Positions 7,401 through 13,474 of a DNA stretch of 16,620 nt are shown here, one piece after another. Each line of letters starts with the position of its first letter. The first letter of the stretch is position 1. The DNA is from Actinomycetes bacterium (GTDB lineage: Bacteria > Actinomycetota > Actinomycetes > Propionibacteriales > Propionibacteriaceae): the NCBI GenBank assembly GCA_023436925.1, contig JAEZHJ010000090.1:1-16620 (forward strand), written 5' to 3'. The notes under the pieces are model-generated. The model ran no database searches and was not told where the DNA came from. It was given only the letters and a program-made list of their open reading frames with translations. The translations under genes and the position numbers were made by a program.

Positions 7401-9307
7401 CAAGCGAACCTTGCTTCCCAGGGGAACCCGGTGGACGTCCGCGCGTCCAGTTCCTGCGCGCGCCGATCCAGACCCCGCGCCACGGCGGCTGCGCCCTCGG
7501 CGGACGCGCCCGGCAGGTCGATCCGGAGCACGGCGCATCCCGGCTCGGCCGAGGCGGTGATGAGTATGGACGGCACCCCGTCGGCCATCCGGGCCCGCTG
7601 CACGGCCTCGACGGCCAGCAGGTACACCCGGACGTGCCGGTCGGTATCGAGGACGTCGGTGCCTCGGGCGGCCGTCTCGACCCGGAGCCCGGCCGGGACG
7701 GTGGCGGCGAGCTCGGCCAGGGCAGCGTCCAGGTCGCCCTGGTCGAGCGCGGTGGGCAGCAGGGCCCGTGCCAGGCGGCGGACGTCCTCGGTGCAGGCCG
7801 CGGTCTCGGCCCGCAACTCCCTCAGCGACTGGGGCCACCGCGGGTCCCCGGCGGTCAACAGGGTGTCCGCGGCGCTCAGTCCGAAAGCGATGCCGGCCAG
7901 GGAGGGCGCCAGAGAGTCATGAAGCTCCCGGTGGAGCAGGCGCCGCTCCTCGCGGCGCACTTCGAGGGTGCGGGCGCGGATGGCGCGGACCTCCTCATTC
8001 ACCACGCTCAACTGGACGGCGGCGGCGACCAGGCCGGTGGTCTGCTGGATCGCCGGCGCGATAGCCTCCCAGGTCTCCGGGTGCTCCACCCTCACCACCA
8101 GGTCCGCAGGTGACTCCGGCGCCGCCCCCAGCGGAATGGTGTGGGTCTGGCCGGCCGGGCCGCCCACGAAGGACCGCTCGCCGGTGCCCGGGATCGCGAT
8201 CTCCACCGAAGCCGCGCCGAGACTGCGTCGCAGCGCGGCGGCGATGTCGGGGACGCCGTAACCCTCGGCCGTGGCCTCGGCGCCGAGGGCGGCCAGCACG
8301 TCGCGCGGCGCCGGCGTCCGTCCGGCGAGGAGGACGGTCGCCCGGTCGAGCAGCGGCCGGTGGGTCGTCCCGAGCAGGAGTGCGAGCGTCCCGGCAGCGA
8401 TCGCGCCCGCCCACAGCGGGTCGCCGCCCACCGCGACCACGACCGCGGAGACGGTGAGGTAGCCGGCCACGCCCAGGGACAGGGTCTGCGCCGCAGCGAC
8501 CAGGGCGATGACGCGTCGCGAGGGGGGCGGCGGGGTGGTTGCCAGCAGCAGGGCGAGGGGGAGGAAGGCCTGGCCGATGACGAACAGCCCGTCACCCAGG
8601 CCTCGCAGCAGTGGCACGGTCGTGCCGGTGAGCGGGTAGCTCGTGATCAGGCAGGTGAATCCGGCTGCCAGCGACCACCAGCTCGCCCGCTGGCGGTCGG
8701 TGCCGTGGATCCAGCGGGTGCCCAGCCATCCGACGCCGAGGGTGAAGCTCGCGACCGCGACGGCGGGCGGGAGAGTGGCGAGGCCGGGCGGGAGGGCTCC
8801 GACGAGCTCGAGCCCGCCCGTCGCGGCGGCCAGCGCCAGCGCGACGCTGCCCAGCGCCACGCCGGCGGTGCGGACCCGGGTGCGCACCGGGTCCAGCAGC
8901 CACACCAGGAGTCCGACGGCCGCCAGATCCGGGATCCGGGCGATATGGCCGACGACAAAGGTCGCCGCTTCGAGACTCGGCACCTCGGGGCGGGCGACGC
9001 GAACCGCCAGCGCCAGTGCGAGCGCGCCGCTGGACACCGACAGGGTGCCGACGAGGAGGTAGAGCGCCCGGTGGCCGCGCACTACTGCGAACACGGCGAC
9101 CGGGGCATAGACCACCGCGATCGTGACGAGCCGGATCACCTCCGGGACTTCGACCTGCGCGATCGCCGCGGTGGCCAGCGCGGCGAGGGCGAGGAACACC
9201 GAGGTGACCAGGACCACGCCGGCGTCCCGCGGCAGCGACAGCACAGTCCGGGCCGCTGCGGGCATCAGCGTCCGGTTCGGGGGCCACGGCGCGCGGGTCG
9301 GGTCCAT
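7400..9307 (-). CDS. Multi-pass histidine kinase HK1 with degenerate ATPase domain
   Basis: This 635-aa membrane protein is related to NarL-type sensor kinases. Residues 29-312 contain about nine to ten hydrophobic helices, followed by a GAF-like region (about 330-435) and an intact phospho-acceptor helix with His463 in LHRELHDSLAPSLAGI. The C-terminal ATPase domain is eroded. Where HK2 has EAVSNAARHS, HK1 has EAVQRARMAD, so the Mg-ATP-binding Asn is Arg571. The DxGxG loop is replaced by IDLPGASAEG, and no Gly-rich lid is visible. HK1 probably cannot bind ATP normally and may be phosphorylated in trans or act allosterically with HK2. ATG 9307 is chosen because the frame upstream of it does not read like protein and because GATACT lies 7 nt upstream, fitting a leaderless start. 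Its stop overlaps the HK2 start. Confidence 0.85.
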   Translation of the reverse strand: MDPTRAPWPPNRTLMPAAARTVLSLPRDAGVVLVTSVFLALAALATAAIAQVEVPEVIRLVTIAVVYAPVAVFAVVRGHRALYLLVGTLSVSSGALALALAVRVARPEVPSLEAATFVVGHIARIPDLAAVGLLVWLLDPVRTRVRTAGVALGSVALALAAATGGLELVGALPPGLATLPPAVAVASFTLGVGWLGTRWIHGTDRQRASWWSLAAGFTCLITSYPLTGTTVPLLRGLGDGLFVIGQAFLPLALLLATTPPPPSRRVIALVAAAQTLSLGVAGYLTVSAVVVAVGGDPLWAGAIAAGTLALLLGTTHRPLLDRATVLLAGRTPAPRDVLAALGAEATAEGYGVPDIAAALRRSLGAASVEIAIPGTGERSFVGGPAGQTHTIPLGAAPESPADLVVRVEHPETWEAIAPAIQQTTGLVAAAVQLSVVNEEVRAIRARTLEVRREERRLLHRELHDSLAPSLAGIAFGLSAADTLLTAGDPRWPQSLRELRAETAACTEDVRRLARALLPTALDQGDLDAALAELAATVPAGLRVETAARGTDVLDTDRHVRVYLLAVEAVQRARMADGVPSILITASAEPGCAVLRIDLPGASAEGAAAVARGLDRRAQELDARTSTGFPWEARFA

Positions 9308-9314
9308 CGCGACC

Positions 9315-9320
9315 AGTATC
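9315..9320 (-). promoter_or_regulatory. Candidate -10 for leaderless HK1 operon transcript
   Basis: On the minus strand GATACT lies 7 nt before the HK1 ATG, the spacing expected if transcription starts at the A of the start codon. I find no Shine-Dalgarno and no clear -35. Confidence 0.4.
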
Positions 9321-9533
9321 GGGGCCGACCAGCCGGGAGCGCACCTGGGTTCATGCCTCAACGTTCGCGGGTCGGACGGCCCGGTCGCCAGAGGCCGGAG
9401 TCCCCGCTTCCGATCCCGCCGCTGGACGGGGGAGGGTGCGCGTCGGGGGCGCCGACCGACGCTCGCGCGCCGGCGGGGGTGCGGTCCGGGTGTCAGGCTT
9501 GCTGAGCGTCCCGGTGCCGGACGTCGGTTGGCC

Positions 9534-9562
9534 TTGCGCCGACGCGGCCCGTGGTCCACATT
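9534..9562 (+). promoter_or_regulatory. Candidate promoter of the VOC gene (leaderless)
   Basis: TTGCGC (9534-9539), a 17-bp spacer and CACATT (9557-9562) form a weak -35/-10 pair ending 6 nt before ATG 9569. No ribosome binding site precedes that ATG, so a leaderless transcript is plausible. Confidence 0.35.
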
Positions 9563-9568
9563 CGCTGC

Positions 9569-10003
9569 ATGGCTACCGCAGATAGGTTCCACCTGACCTT
9601 CGACGCCGCGGATCCCAGGGCGCTGGGCGAGTTCTGGGCCGCCGCGCTGGGCTACGTCGAAGAGCCGCCGCCGGACGGGTACGCCACGTGGGAGGAGGCC
9701 CTGATCGCCTGGGAGGTGCCCGAGGACGGCTGGAACGATGGTTACGCGATCATCGACCCGGACGGCCACGGCCCCCGCATCTTCATCCAGAAGGTCCCCG
9801 AGCCGAAGACGGCCAAGAATCGCATGCACCTCGATGTCATCGTCAGCACGGACCGCGAGAACAAGGACCGGGAGGCGATGGGCCGGCGGGCTGACGAACT
9901 CGTCGGTTTGGGCGCGGCCCGGGTGGAGGAGTTCGACGACCCGAACTCGGGCTACTGGATCGTGATGCGCGACCCCGAGGGCAACGAGTTCTGCATCGTC
10001 TAG
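9569..10003 (+). CDS. VOC superfamily (glyoxalase-like) protein
   Basis: This 144-aa cytosolic protein belongs to the vicinal oxygen chelate superfamily, close to the Glyoxalase_6-like group common in actinobacteria. It opens with FHLTFDAADPRALGEFWAAALGY, of which the D-A-x-D-P-x-x-L-G-x-F-W core is typical. Next comes the DPDGHGPRIFIQKVPEPK strand-turn segment (63-80), then NRMHLDVIV with candidate metal ligand His87, and the C-terminal DPEGNEFCIV with Glu140. His8 could be a further ligand. Members include dioxygenases, lyases and resistance proteins; the substrate cannot be told from this sequence. ATG 9569 is chosen over the in-frame GTG 9551 because the domain begins at once and a -10-like hexamer lies 6 nt upstream. 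The neighbours give no pathway hint. Confidence 0.9.
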   Translation: MATADRFHLTFDAADPRALGEFWAAALGYVEEPPPDGYATWEEALIAWEVPEDGWNDGYAIIDPDGHGPRIFIQKVPEPKTAKNRMHLDVIVSTDRENKDREAMGRRADELVGLGAARVEEFDDPNSGYWIVMRDPEGNEFCIV

Positions 10004-10098
10004 GGCGTTGGCGCCAGCACCTGCACGGTTCGTCGTCCTCGGCGCTTGGGACTCTGGCGGTGGTTATCAGCCCCCTCGTCGACGCTCCCAGTGCGAGT

Positions 10099-10159
10099 GG
10101 GGGCATCCGCGAGGGATATGGACGCTCGCCCGGGCTTCGTAACCCTCGCCGATGCCCCC
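10099..10159. repeat. Large imperfect inverted repeat built from the intergenic motif
   Basis: The 20-nt arms at 10099-10118 and 10140-10159 are complementary at 18 of 20 positions and enclose a 21-nt spacer. The right arm is a TAACCCTCGCnGnnGCCCC copy and the left arm is the same motif inverted with one change. It could act as terminator, structured leader or REP-like element. Confidence 0.6.
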
Positions 10160-10191
10160 GAGCGCCGGGCCGGGTGATCGAAGGATCGGGA

Positions 10192-10210
10192 TAACCCTCG
10201 CGGGGGCCCC
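10192..10210 (+). repeat. Intergenic repeat copy (TAACCCTCGCnGnnGCCCC)
   Basis: This copy lies in direct orientation 33 nt after the hairpin's right arm. All 15 specified positions of the pattern match. It ends in a GGGGGCCCC run that may itself pair. Confidence 0.45.
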
Positions 10211-10296
10211 TGCTCGCGACGGACGGCCCTGGTGGCGCCGGACTCCGCGCGTGCAGACGTGCCCGACTCTGGTCGCCTCCTCCTCCAGATGGCAGC

Positions 10297-11307
10297 ATGA
10301 ACCGCATGCTGGTCGGCCGGCTGCTCTGGGTGGACAGGGCCACCGCCACGGCGACACGCCGCGAGCTGTCCGAACTGCGCTCGCTGTTGGCCGACGACTC
10401 GGGTTGGCTGTGGCTCGACATCCCCGAGCCCGACGAGGAAGCCGCCGAGCTGCTCCGTGAGGTGTTCGGTGCCCACCCTGCGGCGGTGCGGGACATCATC
10501 GAGCGCAACCATCTGCCGCGGCTGCACGTCTACGGCCGCACGCTGCTGCTGGTGCTGCACCGTCCGGCGGTCGGCGATGGCGGCCACATGCACTACCTCG
10601 AGCTGGACCAGCTGATCGGGGCGAATTACCTGGTCACCACCCACGGCCCGCGCAACCTGAACGTTCCGCTGGAGTGGTTGCTGGAGCAGACCGACGAGGT
10701 CGCCGACCGGATGCTCTCCGGACGGTTCGCACCCCTGGCGCCCTGGCAGGCCTCGCACCGGATCGTCACCGCGATGGCGATCTCGGAGGAGCGGTTCGTG
10801 AACGAGTTGGCGCGTGAGGTCGGGCGGCTCGAGAAGCGGGTGATGGACCGCTCCGCCGAGACCAACCCGCAGGGCTTCCTCGAGGAGTTGTTCCGCACCA
10901 GGCACGCCCTGCTGACCGTCCAGACCATGACCAGCCAGGCGGGCGAGATCTACAGCCGGGCGCTCGGGCTGCTGGGCGGCACCGACGAGTCGCTGGACGC
11001 CGCCCTGGCCGACAGCAAGGTCGCCTACGACACCCTCGGCCGGATCACCGCCAGCCAACTCGCCTTCCTGGCCGGGGTCACCGAGTACCACCGTGCCCGC
11101 ACCGACACCAAGATGACCATTGCGGCCGAACGGCTCGCGGTGATCGCTGCGGTCACCCTGCCGGTGACCGCCATCAGTTCGATCGTTGGGATGAACGTGA
11201 TCGTCAACGACCGGACCCACTGGTGGTGGCTCGCGGCGCTGCTGGCGGTCATGCTCGGCCTGTCGCTGGTCCTGCTGCGCTGGGCGAAGCGCCAGGGCTG
11301 GTGGTGA
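10297..11307 (+). CDS. corA: CorA-family divalent metal channel
   Basis: CorA proteins form pentameric channels that import Mg2+ and sometimes Co2+ or Ni2+. This 336-aa protein has a cytoplasmic alpha/beta N-terminal domain (about 1-140), a long helical stalk (about 150-280), and two C-terminal membrane helices (about 280-299 and 309-328). The signature GMN (298-300) ends the first helix. The periplasmic loop is short, VIVNDRTHW, instead of the classical FxxMPEL, and the protein ends in a basic KRQGWW tail. From memory this short-loop form is common in actinobacteria, so the ion preference should not be assumed from E. coli CorA. ATG 10297 gives the full domain; ATG 10306 is an alternative, and neither has a good ribosome binding site. 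The stop is only 8 nt from the convergent DUF1801 gene. Confidence 0.92.
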   Translation: MNRMLVGRLLWVDRATATATRRELSELRSLLADDSGWLWLDIPEPDEEAAELLREVFGAHPAAVRDIIERNHLPRLHVYGRTLLLVLHRPAVGDGGHMHYLELDQLIGANYLVTTHGPRNLNVPLEWLLEQTDEVADRMLSGRFAPLAPWQASHRIVTAMAISEERFVNELAREVGRLEKRVMDRSAETNPQGFLEELFRTRHALLTVQTMTSQAGEIYSRALGLLGGTDESLDAALADSKVAYDTLGRITASQLAFLAGVTEYHRARTDTKMTIAAERLAVIAAVTLPVTAISSIVGMNVIVNDRTHWWWLAALLAVMLGLSLVLLRWAKRQGWW

Positions 11308-11315
11308 GGACGCGC

Positions 11316-11684
11316 TCAGCCCGCGGTGAGGAAGCCGTGCCGGTCGAGCACGGTGTTGACGAACTGCTTCAGGGCAGGCCTGGCGCTGGTGTTGGAGTAC
11401 TTCACCGCGACACTGCCCTTGCCGCCGAAGGCGCCGGGGATGGCCTGCCGGGCTGACTCCACCAGGTCGAAGTCAATGGCATGAGCCGCGAAGTGGTTCT
11501 TCGCGGCGGTGAACATCACATAGCCCTTCTGGTAGCTGTCGAAGAACCGGTACATCGGCACCTGCCGGAACATGACCGGCGCCAGGCCGGGGCTGACCTT
11601 TGCCAGGTGGTCCCAGAACTCTCGCAGCCATTCCTGCCCGGCCGACGGTGCGGCCGCCAGGTACTCCTCGGGGCTCAGCGCCAT
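11316..11684 (-). CDS. DUF1801 / YdhG-like domain protein
   Basis: This 122-aa cytosolic protein matches the small DUF1801 (YdhG-like, iron-chaperone frataxin-like fold) family. Recognisable parts are the N-terminal helix with EWLREFWDHLAK, the conserved MFRQVPMYRF strand region, GYVMFTAAKNHFAAH (about 54-68), and a C-terminal helix with SARPALKQFVNTVL. Its biochemical role is not established. It starts 12 nt after the stop of the DUF222/HNH gene, so it could be co-transcribed with it. A TAGCTT hexamer lies 6 nt before its ATG, however, and no ribosome binding site is present, which would also fit its own leaderless promoter. Confidence 0.82.
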   Translation of the reverse strand: MALSPEEYLAAAPSAGQEWLREFWDHLAKVSPGLAPVMFRQVPMYRFFDSYQKGYVMFTAAKNHFAAHAIDFDLVESARQAIPGAFGGKGSVAVKYSNTSARPALKQFVNTVLDRHGFLTAG

Positions 11685-11690
11685 GGGACG

Positions 11691-11696
11691 AAGCTA
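11691..11696 (-). promoter_or_regulatory. Candidate -10 for a leaderless DUF1801 transcript
   Basis: TAGCTT on the minus strand fits TANNNT and ends 6 nt before the ATG at 11684. It sits inside the 12-nt gap after the HNH gene; no convincing -35 is seen. Confidence 0.35.
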
Positions 11697-13088
11697 TCAG
11701 TGGCTGCTCGGGTGGGCGTTGGGCTCAGGGCGCGGACGTGCGGACGCGAACCGGGTGTGTCGTCGGGGGCGTTGGTTCGGGTCGACCCGCAGGGGTGGGA
11801 TGACTTCGGCGGTGCCGTCGTCGCCGACTCGGGCGTGCCAGCGGTCGGCGGTGGGGTCGTGGCCGGGTTCGATGATGCCGTGGTGGTGGGCGCAGGCGAG
11901 GACGAGGTTTGAGAGTGATGTTCTGCCGCCGGCCCACCAGGGGGTGAGGTGGTGGGCGTGGCAGTCCTGGGGTGGTTTGTCGCAGCCGGGGAAGATGCAG
12001 CCTTGGTCTCTGAGTTCGAGGGCGGTCCGGATGGGTGGGGTGACGAGGCGGCGGGTGCGGCCGACGTCGAGGACTTCGGAGGCGCCGCCGAGGACGGCGG
12101 GCAGCAGGTCGGCGTCGCACAGGAGTTGCCGCAGGGCGCCGGCCGGGACGCGCTGGCCGGTGGTGGTGAGGTGTCCGGTGAGTTGCCGGGCGGGCAGTCC
12201 CTGGCGGGTGGCGCGGGCTGCGTCGAGCAGTGACTGGTAGCTGAGGGTGACGACGATCCGGGGGCGGTCGCCGCCGTGGCTCGGGGCGATCGCGGTCTGG
12301 CTGTGGTGGTGGGCCATCGCGAGGAGCGCGTCGGCGCGACGCATCGCCGGCGTGACGTACTCGCTCTGCGGGTCGATGGCGTCGAGGGCGCGTTTCTCGG
12401 CGGCGGCGTAGGCCTCGACGATCCGCACCAGGGTCTGCGCCTCGATGACCGGCAGGGAGCCTTTGATGAGGAGCGAGCCGTGGTGATCGTGGGTGAAGGT
12501 GAGGTGCCGGGAGCGTTGGGCGAGTCGGTGGTCGCGCTCGATCCGGCTGGCTTCGACATGTTCGGCGGTGTCGGGTGCGACGACGTCGAGCAGGTGGCGG
12601 GCGAGGCGGCGCAGTTCGGTGCTGTTGTAGGTGGCGGCGAACCCGACCATGGTGTGCTGGGCTTCCTCGATTGCGGTGGTGGGCAGGTCGTCGGGCAGGT
12701 CGGTCAGGACGGCGGTGATGGCGTGGGCCTGTGGGGGCAGCACGGCGCCTGTTGCGGCTGACTCGCCGACCAGCGGGAACCGGTGGAGGTCGCGGCCGTG
12801 GCGGACCAGGGCGGCGGCCTCGGTGCGGGTGAGGTTCGCGGTGTCGGCCAGCCAGGTCGTCACCGAGGTGCCGTGGGCCCGCCAGGCGCCGTCGTCGGTA
12901 TCGATGGCGGCTGCCAGCCCAGCCCGCCAGGCGTGCAGGCGGGCCTCGGCCCGGGTCGCGGCCTGCAGAGCGTCGAGGCGTTCCCGGTCGGTCGCGAGCC
13001 TGTGGCTGGGGTGGCGCAGGGCGTCGAGGGCCGGGTCGAGGTCGGCCAGTACCTGGCCGATCGAACGGGTCTCCACGACTGCTTCCAT
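11697..13088 (-). CDS. DUF222 protein with C-terminal HNH nuclease domain (13E12 family)
   Basis: This 463-aa protein has a helical DUF222 region over most of its length and an HNH motif near the C-terminus, the layout of the 13E12 repeat family found in many copies in actinobacteria and actinophages. The nuclease core spans about residues 363-407. It has Cys364/Cys369 and Cys376/Cys399 as likely zinc ligands, HAHHLTPWWAGG with His379/His380, Asn394 in SLSNLVLAC, and CAHHHGIIE with His401-403. All key positions look intact. A Pro/Arg/His-rich tail follows. Cellular function is unproven; a DNA nuclease role is inferred from the motif. ATG 13088 is preferred to GTG 13094 because a TAGCGT hexamer lies exactly 6 nt upstream of the ATG. 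It is divergent from the ABC transporter gene across a 386-bp gap. Confidence 0.9.
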   Translation of the reverse strand: MEAVVETRSIGQVLADLDPALDALRHPSHRLATDRERLDALQAATRAEARLHAWRAGLAAAIDTDDGAWRAHGTSVTTWLADTANLTRTEAAALVRHGRDLHRFPLVGESAATGAVLPPQAHAITAVLTDLPDDLPTTAIEEAQHTMVGFAATYNSTELRRLARHLLDVVAPDTAEHVEASRIERDHRLAQRSRHLTFTHDHHGSLLIKGSLPVIEAQTLVRIVEAYAAAEKRALDAIDPQSEYVTPAMRRADALLAMAHHHSQTAIAPSHGGDRPRIVVTLSYQSLLDAARATRQGLPARQLTGHLTTTGQRVPAGALRQLLCDADLLPAVLGGASEVLDVGRTRRLVTPPIRTALELRDQGCIFPGCDKPPQDCHAHHLTPWWAGGRTSLSNLVLACAHHHGIIEPGHDPTADRWHARVGDDGTAEVIPPLRVDPNQRPRRHTRFASARPRPEPNAHPSSH

Positions 13089-13094
13089 GACCAC

Positions 13095-13100
13095 ACGCTA
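13095..13100 (-). promoter_or_regulatory. Candidate -10 for leaderless HNH transcript
   Basis: TAGCGT on the minus strand fits TANNNT and lies 6 nt before the ATG at 13088. No Shine-Dalgarno and no clear -35 are seen. Confidence 0.4.
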
Positions 13101-13111
13101 CGGACCGGCAC

Positions 13112-13131
13112 TGACAGTTCCGGGGCTGTCA
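13112..13131. promoter_or_regulatory. Palindrome TGACAG-N8-CTGTCA upstream of the HNH gene
   Basis: Perfect 6-bp arms flank an 8-nt centre. The site lies 11 nt upstream of the candidate -10 of the HNH gene, where it would overlap the -35 region, so it may be an operator. Confidence 0.4.
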
Positions 13132-13147
13132 CCCCTTGCCGGGGTGA

Positions 13148-13176
13148 GAATCCGTGCAGACTCCTGGCACGGATTC
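13148..13176. promoter_or_regulatory. Perfect 10-bp dyad GAATCCGTGC-N9-GCACGGATTC
   Basis: The arms at 13148-13157 and 13167-13176 are exact reverse complements around AGACTCCTG. No gene ends here on either strand, so an operator or recombination-type site is more likely than a terminator. Confidence 0.5.
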
Positions 13177-13352
13177 GCTGTCACAAACGACCCAGTCGCC
13201 TCCCGTCAGCCCGGCGCCCAGCGAGACGCCGGCGGCGAGTCCGGCTCGGTTCCGCGCCCGTTCCGAACCGCAAGCCGCCCCATCCCGTGCGCCACGCACC
13301 GATCTCCGGGCCCTGCTGCCGAGCTGCGATCGGCCCGCGTCAAAGGGCTGGA

Positions 13353-13368
13353 ATTGCTGAGCAATAAT
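13353..13368 (+). promoter_or_regulatory. Candidate promoter/operator of the ABC transporter gene
   Basis: ATTGCTGAGCAAT (13353-13365) is a perfect palindrome with one central base, strikingly AT-rich for this DNA. AATAAT (13363-13368), five of six bases of the -10 consensus, overlaps its right half. No good -35 is seen, so activator dependence or repression at this site is possible. Confidence 0.45.
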
Positions 13369-13460
13369 GGAAGGGTCCTGACCCGGCTCACCCTTCCGGG
13401 TACGCCACGGTTCGGCCGTCTGCAGGGCCCTCGGGCCCCGGACGGGGCGGTATCCCCGCC
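13369..13460 (+). promoter_or_regulatory. Structured leader before the ABC transporter start
   Basis: GGAAGGGT (13369-13376) can pair with ACCCTTCC (13390-13397). Its GGGT part can instead pair with ACCC at 13381-13384, so the two hairpins exclude each other. Downstream, GGGCCC blocks and a CGGGG/CCCCG hairpin lie just before the ribosome binding site AGAGAGG at 13461-13467. Confidence 0.35.
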
Positions 13461-13474
13461 AGAGAGGTTCCTAG

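Larger units (their letters stand above)
10004..10296. other. Intergenic leader between VOC and corA
   Basis: This 293-bp region holds a small palindrome, TGGCGCCA (10009-10016), just after the VOC stop, a large imperfect hairpin at 10099-10159 and a further repeat copy at 10192-10210. I recognise no magnesium riboswitch or other known leader class, and no clear promoter for corA. Confidence 0.5.
13089..13474. other. 386-bp divergent intergenic region rich in dyads
   Basis: The region lies between the HNH gene (minus) and the ABC transporter gene (plus). The only open frame, from GTG 13154, encodes a Pro/Ser/Ala-rich 68-aa string without domain features and is not called. The stretch contains two operator-like palindromes near the HNH start, further short inverted repeats at about 13209-13280, an AT-rich palindrome with a -10-like hexamer, and leader hairpins before the ABC start. 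These elements are listed separately. Confidence 0.6.

Noticed and set aside
9499..9507. TTGCTGAGC matching one half of the ABC promoter palindrome
   Set aside because: Only the left half plus three bases match and the symmetric half is absent; nine bases can recur by chance.
9308..9829. N-terminal extension of HK1 up to 9829
   Set aside because: The translation is Arg/Pro-rich without a fold and would overlap the well-supported VOC gene on the other strand; ATG 9307 with GATACT upstream is better.
10004..10296. Magnesium-type riboswitch before corA
   Set aside because: The leader is structured, but I cannot match it to any known riboswitch class, and its main hairpin is made of a motif found elsewhere.
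13154..13360. Possible small protein of 68 aa starting at GTG 13154
   Set aside because: Pro/Ser/Ala-rich with no domain and no ribosome binding site, and the start lies inside the 13148-13176 dyad.
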